A stretch of DNA of 64,000 nucleotides from Oxytricha trifallax (Eukaryota > Ciliophora > Spirotrichea > Sporadotrichida > Oxytrichidae), in the NCBI GenBank assembly GCA_000711775.1, contig ARYC01000231.1, positions 100,101 through 164,100 of the forward strand, in the 5' to 3' direction. A program made the position numbers and the translations under genes. Under the pieces are notes generated by a model. The model saw only the letters and a program-made list of their open reading frames with translations. It was not told where the DNA came from and ran no database searches. Below are positions 47,953-60,230 of the stretch, piece by piece; position 1 is the first letter of the stretch, and the number at the start of each line of letters is the position of its first letter.

Positions 47953-48230
47953 TATTTTAAGAGCCATTATTAATTAAAATAAATAAATATATATTTGCAC
48001 ACAAACTATCTCCCTTGTTTGGTAGGAATAGTTTGCAAAATTAGCACAGTAAATTTATATATTTAATTAATTAATTTGGTCATAATTATCTTTTAAATCA
48101 AATTTGAATATCATCTTGTAATTAAAGGCAGTTATAATTATTTATTATGAAATTCATTTTGAATTTCTCTAAAAATTCCATTTCAAATGTATTTTAACAA
48201 TATTAAAGTTAATATCTAGTACTTATTTTA

Positions 48231-48492
48231 CCTTTCAGTTAATATTTTTATAATTTCTAACTAATTGTAATTAAGTAATGAATATAAACAAACAATCGAT
48301 TATTAATATATTTTTTATCTACATTCATCTCTGATATTAAATTTTTATTTTTTAATTTAAATTGATTTAGGGATGCTATTTTGTGATTAAAATTACAATA
48401 GGCTAAATGCCAAATCCATACTTTATCCAGTTTTGCTATTTTAACACTATCCCTACTAAATTTTAATTTTGATGTTTATATAGTAAAGTCAA

Positions 48493-48532
<40 letters not shown>

Positions 48533-49800
48533 GCATTATTATCATATTTTGTTCAATTTTTATGATAAGAAGTAAACTTTTGTAAAAAAATTATATAATT
48601 TGTCTTTTTTCTTGGGATACACTACTATTTTCAAAACCATTGGGAATATAATCACTAAAATAATATATTTATAAGGCTACATCAAGGGCAAGCCAGCCGT
48701 CTTTTTTATTAAAAAATGGCAATATTAAGTCCTTATATCTTTAATTAAATAAATACAATTAGGGATAATCTAAAAATCCATTTAAGATTAAACATGATGA
48801 CCAAGTATAAATGAAATATTCATCACAGGAAATAGTTGATTAAATTTTATATATATATATTTATATAAGAAAAACATTATATTAGGTGGAGATTTGAATT
48901 ACTCTAAATGTATATTTGCAGTTAAGTATACTTTATTTTTAATTAATTAATATATTAAAATTTATCATAAATATAAAATAAAAAACTCTAGCTATGATAC
49001 TCTTAAATAATATAATAAATACTGTGTATATTCTTTATTAACTAAGAGTATATATTATATCTAGTAAATAATTTTTTAACTTCGTCTATATAAAGTTCAT
49101 ATATTGGTATATTTATATATCAAATATAACTAAACATTGCAAGAATTTCTAATATCCCACAATAAAATTAGTGTATAAAATTTATTGTTTCAATCTTATT
49201 CTCAATTAGCTTTTTTAATATTTTTACTCTTGCAATAGAAATAAAATAAATCTGCTTAGTTTTTGCAAGAATACTTGTTAAGCATATCAAAAATGCTAAT
49301 AAATTATAATACAGATGATATAAGTAAATTAAATACTTTTGTTAGAGTAGAACTTAACGGTGTTGCTTACTTTAGATAAAACCTATAGTTGAAATGAAAA
49401 TACTTCTATCTTTATACTTAATAAATATAAAGTAGTTCTTGTTGTAGGTTTAGTGGTGCATTTTAACCATGAGTATCAAAAAGGGGGGTGGTGGGGGAAG
49501 GGTATCAAGGTAAGGGTTGGTTTATCTTTGTGTAAGTAACATAGTATGTTTTAAAATATTTATTGTTTAACCAATTTAACAGTTATTATATTCAACACAA
49601 CACATGAATGAATAAATAATATTAATATATTATGAAATTTATGATTGATAATCCTAAGAGTTTTAATTAAGACAATAGTTGGAGCAGATCTTTTTTTAAA
49701 CGGTTACAATTTGTATGTTTTTATATAGCAATAATCATTTTTATTAACAGTTTGTAATTAACATATATTGCACTTATTCAATACATTTTATTAGAATTTT
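48231..49800. other. AT-rich region with (AT)n tract
   Basis: No coding signal recognised. An AT dinucleotide run lies at about 48497-48528 and a short G-rich stretch (GGGGGGTGGTGGGGGAAGGG) at 49482. Confidence 0.45.
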
Positions 49801-49849
49801 TTTGTAAATAGATGATAGATTTTGATATTTATGTTTTTCAGTAAAGAAG

Positions 49850-50200
49850 CCAAATTTTTTTATGAATGAGTTTTTTCTTGACATCTTATTAATCAATGAC
49901 ACTTTAGTGAGTGGTATAAATGAAGTTTTCAAATTTTCCACTAATTGAATGATGTTGCTGATGAATTTCTGAAAAATCTTTAGTTTATTGTCGTTTTTGA
50001 CTGAGATACTCCACGTTTGTTCGCTCTTTAATTTAATAAATCTTTAGCTTTCCTCTTTCCCATTTAATCAATTGTCTTGAATTCATTAATGTTTTTGTGA
50101 GTTTGATAAAGAAAACTTAGAGGTTGATCTGAAGAGGATTAGTGTCTTTGTTGATTTTTCTAATTCAAATTTTTCAGTAGTATCATGAAAACAAATTTAA
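49850..50200 (+). pseudogene. coding-like remnant
   Basis: Plus-strand frame: MNEFFLDILLINDTLVSGIN from about 49861, then a hydrophobic stretch and FDKENLEVDLKRISVFVDFS near 50110. Three TGA codons in about 105. No family; low confidence. Confidence 0.2.
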
Positions 50201-50869
50201 TGGCCATTTTAAAAACGGTCTTTTCATTATTAAAAAAATATTGCAATTAAATTATAAAGCTCTCAATCTTATATGTTTATAGTTTTTTAACTAATAATAG
50301 CTTTAAAATTAAAAAAAACTGAATAAACAGCATCAATGATTATATGCATTGATTAATAAGAAAAAATAAATCAGAATACTTTATTTAAAAAAGATTTATA
50401 AATAGTCAAATTTTATAAATTACTTAGCGAAAATGCTAATTAAGTTTACATTAAAAATATTTTATTTTAAATTGAAATTATTGAAGCTGCAAAAAAATTA
50501 AACAATTCTATTATAATATTGAGAAATTTTACATTTCTTTTTACATCTAATTTATCAATTACAATTAATTTCAAAATTTATGCAAAAAATAATTATCAAT
50601 TTATTAAGTTTAAAATTTTTCAAACTCTGAGATATTTTAGTCTACCCAATTCCAAATTTTTATTCTCTTGCTTCCACTAAATAAACTATTATTCACTTTT
50701 AAATTTTTACCTATTTAAACATATTTCTTATATATTTTAATCAAGAGTCTTCTACAAAATATATTATATAAACCCCAATACGTATGTAAACATATAATTT
50801 ATAAGTTGATAAAAAGTTTTAAATATATCGATAAATAAGGAAATTTAAAAGGACAGAATTTAACTTAAT

Positions 50870-51075
50870 TTGAGGGAGGCGATTCAGAGAATACAAGTAC
50901 GGTGAAAATGCGAAAAAATTCATGATTTTATTTTAAGGCCATACTTACCAGTCTTATAGAGTTTGACATGCTGATCAAGAATATATGGGGTTTGTACCCT
51001 GTTGACCGGCTAGGGGCGAAGTTTTACCATTCACACTATTTGTGAGGGGATGCGGTTTTACCTCCACATTTGAAT
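50870..51075 (+). other. GC-richer patch, possible coding segment
   Basis: Stands out in AT-rich DNA. The plus frame reads KAILTSLIEFDMLIKNIWGL then YPVDRLGAKFYHSHYL, with two TGA codons. Could be a small gene segment. Confidence 0.25.
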
Positions 51076-53030
51076 TAAGTTTGAATTTAATTAATTAATA
51101 ATTACTACTTTAATAATTAAACTAATATTGATAAAATACAAATGATTGGGAATAAAAAAATGTGAAATATATTAAAACTGATGTGAAATTGATAATTATA
51201 AAATAGTTTTAACTTATTTACAAAATGTCCTAAATTATGCTATAAGAAAGCGTGATTATAATTACTCAAATACTAACTGTCATTGATTAATTTGATGACA
51301 TTTATATTTTCATTATTTCCGAAATTAATCTATTTCTACCAACAAACAACTGTGAGGGTAAATCTGTACTTGTTCTATTAATATTAATTCTTTAAAATTC
51401 AATTGGACAAACAGTCAAGAGTTTTTGGTATTTTTGTTATTTTTGCATCATAAATATGAGTTTTTATTTAATAAATATGTATCCAAAATTTTAAATGTGT
51501 TTGAATTTTTGTGAATATAATATTACAAACAACTTGAAGATGTAAATCAATAGTTATCAAGAATATTAATATAAATAGTTTAGTTTTACTTACCTTAATA
51601 TCTGGTTTAAGTGTTGATCACTCACTCAGCTTCATTTATATTTTATGTTTATCAAAATAATTTCAGCTTGTATTTAATTTCACATTACTTTTAATTTTTA
51701 AAGATAAATGCATAATAATGTGAAAACAAAAAGTGATAAATCTGCATCTCTATCGCACTTCCTCTATTAACAACGCAACTTACACCACTATCTTCAGTGC
51801 GCTTTGTGTGAACTTTGAAGAGCAACTCGAGTTCTACATTTCCGTGTCTTTAAATTTATGTAAACGCATATTCTTCATAATTTTTGATATAAAGTGAGTG
51901 CTATTTATATTCGCAAACGTTTGTTACACTGGAATAGCATTATAGCGAAGCTATTCATGCACTTATATTTCATGTTAATTTTTATTAATTCACGCTAATT
52001 ACACTTACACTCTTTACAGAGTGCTTATATGCACTATATTTAATTCACGCAAGTGAACAAGACAAGCAACTGTAAAGTTTCTAATTACTAATTTTAGCTA
52101 ACTTTGCACTCTATAAAAGTGCACTTATTTTGCTTACTTATTTAAGAGACATTTTTTTAATTGCTATTTAAATTTATTTAATTCTATTCAATTTACTTAT
52201 TTGCAAAATCCCACTATTTTCAATGCAGTTCACTCTGCATTATTACTCTAAGAGTGTTTTTAATAGTACCAAGTATTATAGATTATAAAAAGTGCATGAT
52301 ATGGATTTTAAAATCATATTTATTTTGTTCTTTGCTTCAAAATTTATTCAAGTAAAAGTGATATAAATTAGGGTTAAAAAAATTGAATACAATTATTATA
52401 AAATTGTAAGTAAATTATAAATTCAAATTCTTAATATTCTTTACATTTTTTACATTTATTGTAAGATATTGATAATTTGAGATCAAGAGCATTATCATTG
52501 TAAATGCAAATTATAATTAATAATATATTTTCTATATGATATTTAAGGAGGTAAGTAAATATAAACTAGAAAGTATTGAGAAGCCATTTCTATTTTTACT
52601 ATTTTTGATTATTACTAAAAATAGTGCTAAATCAAAACTAAAATTATTATAGAACAAAATCAAAATTAAAACCTATTTTTTCATTTCACCAATTGATTCT
52701 ACTAATATTGAATTTAATTTCAATTAATTTATATATAGGGGATTAAGATAGTTGCTTAAAATTAAGGATTTATATATAGGGTGTGGATTTAATAATAGGG
52801 TAAGTTAAATTTTTGAATTCAATTTTAATTATAGTCTATAACTTATATTGTTAACTATCAGAATTAACAATGGAAATTACAGTTAATTAACTTAAATGGT
52901 AGTGAAGATTATATAATAATCGTTATTTATATAGGTTGTTATTAATAGAGATTGATAAGCATTTGAGTAAACTATTTTACTGGCTCTAAACTTTGAAATA
53001 AAGTAACCAGGTGTTTTGGGGTTTTCAATT
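51076..53030. other. AT-rich region, no gene seen
   Basis: Between 51740 and 52290 there are many GTGC/GCAC words (for example AAAGTGCACTTATTTTGC) and short hairpins such as ATAGCGAAGCTAT, giving an unusual texture without a frame. Confidence 0.35.
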
Positions 53031-53447
53031 ATTGTAGGAATACATTTGATTTGGGAAATTAAATTATAAATATATTTAATATAAGTGCAAATATTGCCAG
53101 TTAACATTCTTGAAACCTAGAAAATATGGTACTTGTTTGAAAGAGAATTAAAAATCAGCTGGACTTTAATATTACGGTACCCCTCTATCGCATCCCTGGA
53201 GCGAGTTAACTCGACTTTAATTTTGTGTGATTTGTTTAGTAGATTTTGTTGCCAAAATTAAAGTCGAGTTAACTCGCTCCAGGGATGCGATAGAGGGGTA
53301 CCGTAATATTTAAGTCCAGATGATTTTTAATTCTCTTTCAAACAAGGACCATATTGTCTAGGTTTCAAGAATGTTAACTGCCAATATTTGCACTTATATT
53401 AAATATATTTATAATTTAATTTCCCAAATCAAATGTATTCCTACAAT
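53031..53447. repeat. palindrome, homologue of that at 7343
   Basis: Arms 53031-53225 and 53253-53447, 27-bp loop. Ends ATTGTAGGAATACATTTGAT. Inner arm contains GGTACCCCTCTATCGCATCC and GAGTTAACTCGACTTTAA, aligning with the palindrome at 7343. Confidence 0.92.
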
Positions 53448-54394
53448 ATTAAAATACTTGAATATATTATTTAAATTTTTAAAAATTATTTAGTCTTATA
53501 ATTTAGACTTTAATATGGTTCCTTACATTTTTATATTTATAAACTTAATTTAGTTTATTGCTAAACTAATTAACTTTGTAATTTAATTCATACTTTATGT
53601 ATGAAAATATTGAGAAATCTCTTTAAATTAATTCTCATTTTTTATTTTAGCATTTGAATTTAATCTATGCAATTAAAATGGCTTCTGTATTTTATTCTTT
53701 GCATTTACCTATAAAAGTCTTGTTAAGTTTAAGATTTATAATTACAAAATTAAGTTTTAATTAATTTAAATAATTAAGAATAAAATAATTATAAATTAAT
53801 CAAAATTAATTTCATATTAATTCCAAATTTATATTTATACTTACCTTATTAATTTTTGCTATTAGTAATTATTTTTCTAATTTGATTTTGATTAAGAAAC
53901 TGTAATTTTAAACTTTGAAATTTTTTTAGGAAAAGATTAATGCGATGATGGAAATTAGATTAAATTAAGAAAATCAAAGAGTCAAGTAAGACATTAATTA
54001 AATTAAAGACATATATATTTAAATTAAATAGCTATTTAATTATTATAATTATTTAATTTATATTTATTTTTGCCCGATTATTAAGCGATTTATGAAGTAG
54101 ATTTTATTTTTTGTAAAGGATTATTCTAAATTAATCATTAATTTTTGGATAGTAATCCCAATCATACAACATTAAAATACACAAAATTGTATCAAGACCA
54201 GTTTAATTGAATAGTAAAATCAAGAGTAACAACAAAAATATTTGATGATTAATTTTAATAATTTCCAAGTTATTTATTTAAATTCAAATTTCAAATTTAA
54301 CTTATTTTTTGTAGGCTAGATTTGAATTTTCCATTTTTAAGCATAAAGAAATCAAGAATGTCATTTACTCAGAACAATAGAATGTAGAGAAACT
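53448..54394. other. AT-rich spacer between two palindromes
   Basis: No coding signal. Confidence 0.45.
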
Positions 54395-55536
54395 ATTATT
54401 ATTAAAATACAATTGATTTGGGAAATTTGAAAAATAAATATTTAAATCAATTTAACAGTATGTGTAACAGCCATGTATTAGCGCAGCTTTTAATACTAAT
54501 CAGGTTTTAAAAATATATAATTAGAGTGTAATTAAAAAACGGTAATTAAATTTAAAATGTACAGTAATTGGTCAGGAGAATGTACAATATGAACATGGTA
54601 CATTTAATTAAATTATTATAATTATTTTTAATATTAAAAATATATAATGTACAATGTACAGTTCGTACAATCATATATGACATTAACCGTACAAATAACA
54701 AACCCTAATAGTCTAATTCTAAAGGTGTGATGTATAATATGTTTAAAGTTTTAATTAATTATTAAGCGTAAGGTACTAATGTCTGAGCCGTGTAATCTGT
54801 ACCACTTCCTCTTCCCCACGCCAATATTACTCTATGTCTTTCTCCTCCAGATGTCTGACTGCGCTGTACCGTATCTTCTCTGATCTCTATCGTCCGTGCC
54901 ACTAGGGCAGAACCCGGCGACTGTAGCTTACTGTTTACTTGTGATTCACTTTGAAAGATGCGAAATCGGCGAACTGGTGCAAAGGATGTCTTAAAGGACT
55001 TGTGATGGCCGGCAACAACTAGGCCCTAGTGGCACGGACGATAGAGATCAGAGAAGATACGGTACAGCGCAGTCAGACATCTGGAGGAGAAAGACATAGA
55101 GTAATATTGGCGTGGGGAAGAGGAAGTGGTACAGATTACACGGCTCAGACATTAGTACCTTACGCTTAATAATTAATTAAAACTTTAAACATATTATACA
55201 TCACACCTTTAGAATTAGACTATTAGGGTTTGTTATTTGTACGGTTAATGTCATATATGATTGTACGAACTGTACATTGTACATTATATATTTTTAATAT
55301 TAAAAATAATTATAATAATTTAATTAAATGTACCATGTTCAAATTGTACATTCTCCTGGCCAATTACTGTACATTTTTAATTTAATTACCGTTTTTTAAT
55401 TACACTCTAATTATATATTTTTAAAACCTGATTAGTATTAAAAGCTGCGCTAATACATGGCTGTTACACATACTGTTAAATTGATTTAAATATTTATTTT
55501 TCAAATTTCCCAAATCAATTGTATTTTAATAATAAT
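54395..55536. repeat. large palindrome, arms 514 bp
   Basis: Arms 54395-54908 and 55023-55536, 114-bp loop, few mismatches. Ends ATTATTATTAAAATACAATT then GATTTGGGAAATT, similar to the other family ends. The inner 150 bp of each arm and the loop are GC-rich and unlike the AT-rich outer arms. No long frame shared by both arms was identified. Confidence 0.92.
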
Positions 55537-56197
55537 GATAATTTAATCATTTTAATTTAGTGTGAAGTTTAGTTTCTGTAAAGTTGAAAAGATATAGTAA
55601 ATTCTTTGAGAAATTAATTTACAAAAAATCAATCTTATAATTACGTGAATTATATGAGGAACCCCTTGAGAATTAATTGAGTTGAAGTTTTTGGATTAAA
55701 TTTGTTGAATATAAATATTTCCCTAGACGAGATGTTTTTTTTTTAATTTATTATTATAATTTTAAATTAAAGCGCTCTCAATTTATAGTCGAATGAATGG
55801 TGAATATTTAAACGTTAGAAAAATTTTAATGGAAAAATTTTGTTGATAAATAATTTACAAATAATTATAATTAAAATATTAAATTAAAACAAAACTTGTT
55901 AAGTGTGAATCCTCACACTAGTATTATAAAAATTATTATTATTATTATTTTCATTCTAAACTAACCTGGCTTTTGATTCTTAAACTTTATCCTCTTAAAT
56001 CTGTCTTTCTCCATATTTATTATTTGATTCTTAAATTTCTTTTTACTTGGTTTTCATTTTAAATTTAAATTATTAAGCTTTATTTTTCTTACTTGTTTAG
56101 TTTTTAACTTCATAATATTATATGTGAATTTTTTGAAATCAAAAATTGTGATTAACTTATATTAAAACTGAATAAAATTAAAAATCTATAAATAAAA
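55537..56197. other. AT-rich region, no gene seen
   Basis: No coding signal; an ATT-repeat patch near 55935. Confidence 0.45.
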
Positions 56198-56406
56198 ATG
56201 GATCAGAGAGGTCTCAGCGCATTAATCCATTAGTAAGTTATCTAAAATATATTTCCTCGTATTTTTAACTAATTTTCTTGTAATTACTCACACATTTTGT
56301 TTTTAGATCATAATTAAAGACTACTAAACACCAAGTCATCATAAAATATCAATTAAATTTTAGAGAATTAGGCCATAAATAACTCTTAAAGCTTATATTT
56401 AGATGA
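56198..56406 (+). CDS. small intron-containing gene, 44 residues
   Basis: Exon 1 56198-56232 (MDQRGLSALIH), donor GTAAGTTATC, 74-bp AT-rich intron to TTTTTAG (56306), exon 2 56307-56406 ending in TGA. The joined length, 135 bases, is in phase and free of TGA. The product is basic at the C terminus (YQLNFRELGHKQLLKLIFR). No family. It could also be a chance combination, but the splice sites and phase fit well. Confidence 0.4.
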
Positions 56407-56999
56407 AAGCATGACAACGAATGAGACTCTAATAATAATAAACTAATACAAATTTAAATAATTCATAAATATCAAAACCTGCTTCGCTTAAATAGAATGA
56501 TTTCAAAAATTCTAAATAAATATAATTAAAGCATATTAAAATTTATGTTCAGTTAGTATAATGCAAAAAAAAGTTGTAATAATGCTCTTATTACTTTGAC
56601 ATTTTTTGTAATTAGTTCTAATATTATTTACATTTATAAATTTGTGTCTGTTTTTTGTATTTTTAATTTTTTATATTTCCTATTGTTTTGTATTTTATCA
56701 ATAATTTAAAATTGGATTATTGGCTTTTTAATTTAGCTTTAAAATTTATTGGATTATAGTAAAATCCAAATAATGTTAGTCTTTAAAATTATAAAATGAC
56801 TGATTGGCTTTTACAGAAAATATTATTTATACACCGCTGTTATAACATGTTCTATAGACATAAAGAGTGAAAGTTAATTCTTAAATGAATAAAGGCAGTA
56901 AATTTATAGTAAACTAAGCAAGTAACTTAGAAGTTATGAAAACTTCAAGTGTTTATTTATTCCTAAATTTAGAATCCAAAATGGCTTAATATGAAATAT
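56407..56999. other. AT-rich region, no gene seen
   Basis: No coding signal recognised. Confidence 0.45.
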
Positions 57000-57385
57000 T
57001 CTATTTTGAGTAACACTTTCATTCATAAATCCTTAAGAGAAATGGATTCGAGAGCTGCTGTTAATACATGATAGAAGCAGCGTCTTACTAAATTCTAATT
57101 AATTCTGCTAATATTCATGCCTAGCTCTTTCATAAATGCTGCCCAGTAGCCACTAAATTTTATTACAAAAATAAATCTTACTTTGATGAGGCTCTTGTAT
57201 TTAATGGATTTAAGTCTCTGTTCTTAATCCAAGAATACATTAATTCAACAGGTGCTATTCATCGATTCTAAAATCGATTACAAAAATTTGAGATGTTTTT
57301 AGTTCAAGTAAACTTATCATATATTTTTCAAACCCCGATTAGCTTTTTTATGCATTTAGAAAATTAGAAATATTTGTCATGATGG
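57000..57385 (+). CDS. unknown coding segment
   Basis: Plus-strand frame with TAA/TAG as Gln from about 57030 to TGA near 57384: CCQYMIEAASYQILINSANI, then CCPVATKFYYKNKSYFDEAL and NGFKSLFLIQEYINSTGAIH. A possible start is the internal Met near 57073. No TGA for about 110 codons and clearly protein-like. No family recognised. Confidence 0.4.
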
Positions 57386-58019
57386 TTGGGAAGTTTGATT
57401 TAAAGACCTTACTTAAGTATAATATCATACTTATAATTATTTAACTAATATTATATAATAATATATACTAATTAAAGCTAATTTGTTAAGATAATTTGAA
57501 GTACATTTTAATGCAAAAATAATTAGGTAATTTAGCAAATTGAAATTGAGGAATCCTCATAATCTAAAAAGAATTAGCAATAAATCTATATTGAACTATA
57601 CTTAATTTTAAATAGATTATATAGAATCCTTAATGTTATAATATAATAATACTTCGTCCACAAATATTTATTATTATGAGTACCTAAGAATCTCTATTTG
57701 TTATAGAGAGAAGTTCTAAAAATCTATAGAGAACTAATATAAGTCTTTTTTTTAACTTTCATCAATCGTTATATATTTAACTAAGTTATAATTTAAAAAA
57801 TATTAAAATGTTAAAATTTATGATTTAAGTTTTTGTTAGTGTCCAATTAAAGGACATTGTGTAATAATGTATATGTCATTATTGCTATTAACATCATTAA
57901 AGTATATTATATTAAAATAAATATTAATATATATGAATTTCACTAATCGAAAATTAGTGAAATTCATATAAAATAATAATATAAATGCCCTTATAAATAA
58001 AAACCATTTTCAGGTGGTT
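57386..58019. other. AT-rich region with a perfect hairpin
   Basis: TATATGAATTTCACTAAT pairs with ATTAGTGAAATTCATATA at about 57931-57971 around a 5-base loop. Lies just beyond the 3' end of the transposase gene; could be a terminator or the end of a small element. Confidence 0.5.
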
Positions 58020-59257
58020 TAAATAATAATGACTTTATAGTGATAGGGGCCTAAAAACATTATAAGTAAACTCAATTACATATACTTTTCATTTATACTT
58101 TGAGATCTGTGATAAGGAGCATTATCAAGAAGTATTAAAGTATTTGATCTCCAGTCAGCATCAATTTATTCCAGTACTTTTATTAGCTTACATAGAAAGT
58201 ACATAAATGAATGGTAATTAGTTCTTCCGTGATTAACTGTGTAGAATAGTTCTCCAGAACTTGAAACTGCAATAATCAAATTCATTTATTTTAGTCTCTA
58301 TGAATTTGTAACTCTATTTTTAACATAATGGGTAGTCCACCCTCTGTGTCTTTAATCTGTTTAATTAAGATTGGATTCATCTATATTGATAATTCTCTTA
58401 CCCTCACTTAAGTTATCAACGAATTACAAGGCTGCATACTATCGTTGAAGCTTACTATTATTGCTATTATGCAAATTAGAAATCTATTTGATTTACTTCT
58501 AGGTCATCATTAATTCATTCTTCAAGAATCTTCTAATCATTTACTTTTTGTTGGACTATAATTAAATATTCTTCTACAAAGTATGTTTTATATCTGAAAC
58601 TTGAACTGGCTAAGTATCAAACATTAGCATATTAACGATATAAGTGCGAGCTCTGCTATGAAGTTTTTTATATTTTCCTCTCTGAATTTGTTTTAAATTC
58701 CAGAATTAAGCTTTCCTTACAGGGCTCTTTAAGCATCTTCTTAATTTGTAATAAGAAATTACAAGTCTATTCATGATTTGTTAGTAAGATAACTTTTCAT
58801 GATTTCTTAGTCACAGAGACTCCTCTGCAATTTTAAACTCTTTCTCTTACTATATTTTTTCCTTCCCTAACTACTTTAATACTCTATGAGGCACGGTTGC
58901 ATTAAGTTGTGTGTGTGTTAACCAAACACTGTAAGTTAATTATGAAAAATAAGTGGAAATGTATAATTTAAAACGAAAATGAATTTTAATTAAAAGTATT
59001 AGTATAGATAATTAAAGAAAATGGAATCATAAACAGCTTTATCATTTTAATATTGACCTTAGTACTTTGCTCCATCTGGCCACACCTACTTTGTTGTTCC
59101 CATCTTTTTCTAGCGTCACTTGAAATTTCGGTCAATTGACATATCTACTCCTGCTGGTAAGTATTGCTGAAATAAAAAAATTTTAGATATGTTTTTTGTA
59201 ACTTACAAATTTTAGTGAATGACCACCATCTTCACCAACACCATCTTAAGACTTCAT
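58020..59257 (-). CDS. DDE transposase gene with introns
   Basis: ATG 59257, exon 1 of 17 codons, a 40-nt intron (59167-59206, GTAAGT...TTTCAG), exon 2 with GTTKQVWPDGAKY, a second intron ending TTACAG near 58927, then a long exon with a helix-turn-helix (HEKLSYQQIMNRLVISYYKL) and DDE motifs: IINIDESN (first Asp, near 58378) and LILLDNAPYHRSQ (second Asp, near 58146). After FLGPYHYKVI near 58050 the catalytic Glu region (IEKVF-like) is not found, so the C terminus is truncated or lies elsewhere. In-frame TGA near 58819 and 59115. Tc1/IS630 superfamily, different from TBE. Introns are unusual for a transposase and could suggest a domesticated gene. Confidence 0.6.
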
Positions 59258-59287
59258 TTTATTATAATTTATTATCAATTTAATTAA

Positions 59288-59950
59288 TCAATTTCCTATT
59301 ATAAATTATGAATCTTTGACTTTATGGTTTTCAATTACTTTTGCTTCAAGCAAATTTAAATCAAAATTTTCAGCTTAATCAAGTAATCTATAAGGCTCTA
59401 AGTCAGATTACTTATAGTCAGTGTAAAGCTTCAACACCAGTTGACCAAGACTTCTTATTTAACTATCATTAAGTAATGATTCTTTAGTTCCTTTTTAAAC
59501 AGTTTCTCTATAAATTTCCTTAGGTTCTATGATATCCATCACTTTCAAACTCTGAAATTTCTCTACAAGTTTAGTTGAATAATGGAATCATATCTCTATA
59601 ACTCACTGATTCTATGATAACGTCAGCGACAGTTATGTTTCTCTAGTAAAGCATGTAAGTTGTTAAATAATCTTAATTATCAAAAGAATCTCCTGATTCG
59701 TTGGAAGAGCTTGACTCTTCACTTGAGCTGTTACCCTCATAATTTTTATCTTCCAATTTGAAGAATTCTGAAAGTCTTGACTACCGTTTTTTAGAATATG
59801 ATTCCATAAATGGATTCCTAAATTTAAATAATAATGAATTCTCTTGGTGCTGGTAGAAATTCCGCTAGCGGAAATTGGACTGTGCTGGAAAGATTTCTTT
59901 ATCATGAAAAGCACTCTCTAGTTTAATAACGGTAGTGTCTTCCTGAATCA
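59288..59950 (-). CDS. acidic/Ser-rich protein gene upstream of transposase
   Basis: After an acceptor-like TTGATTCAG (about 59952) a frame reads EDTTVIKLESAFHDKEIFPA, a possible start Met at 59807, KLEDKNYEGNSSSEESSSS (acidic Ser tract), and ITVADVIIESVSYRDMIPLF. A one-base shift near 59545 leads to EIYRETVQKGTKESLLNDSQ and DLEPYRLLDQAENFDLNLLE, ending at TGA 59288-59290, only 30 bp before the transposase ATG (59257). Possibly preceded by an exon at 60010-60140. Tight same-strand spacing suggests both belong to one element. No family recognised. Confidence 0.45.
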
Positions 59951-60230
59951 AAATTTACCTATATAAAATGGTGATAGGTAATTTAATTTTAAAGTTTAAT
60001 GAACCAATAATAACTTACTGGTATCATTGTCTAAGAACTCGCCCAGAAATGCAAAAATAAGAAAGAGCTATACAACTTTCTTGCCCAAGACTGCCACGCT
60101 TTCTTACCCACCCAAAGCAGACTCCACCAACATTTATTTCCTTAAGTAAATCATAAGAGCAGAAAAAGATGTAACGATTAACTTACCCCTTTAATTGTTA
60201 TTATAGAATGTAAGGAGAGATGCAGTAAAA

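Larger units (their letters stand above)
45690..48230. mobile_element. Rep-encoding transposon with long inverted ends
   Basis: Inner inverted ends of about 175 bp (46346-46525 and 47972-48148) share TGCCAAACAAGG-like and GTTTGTGTGCAAATATATAT blocks; the outer continuation (45692-45772 and 48150-48230) has TACTAGAT...AATACATTTG and GAAATTCAAAATGAATTT. The left end is split by an insertion (45773-46343) bordered by a direct repeat AATAAATAATT. Without it the element is about 1.97 kb. Carries one Rep-like gene. Confidence 0.75.
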
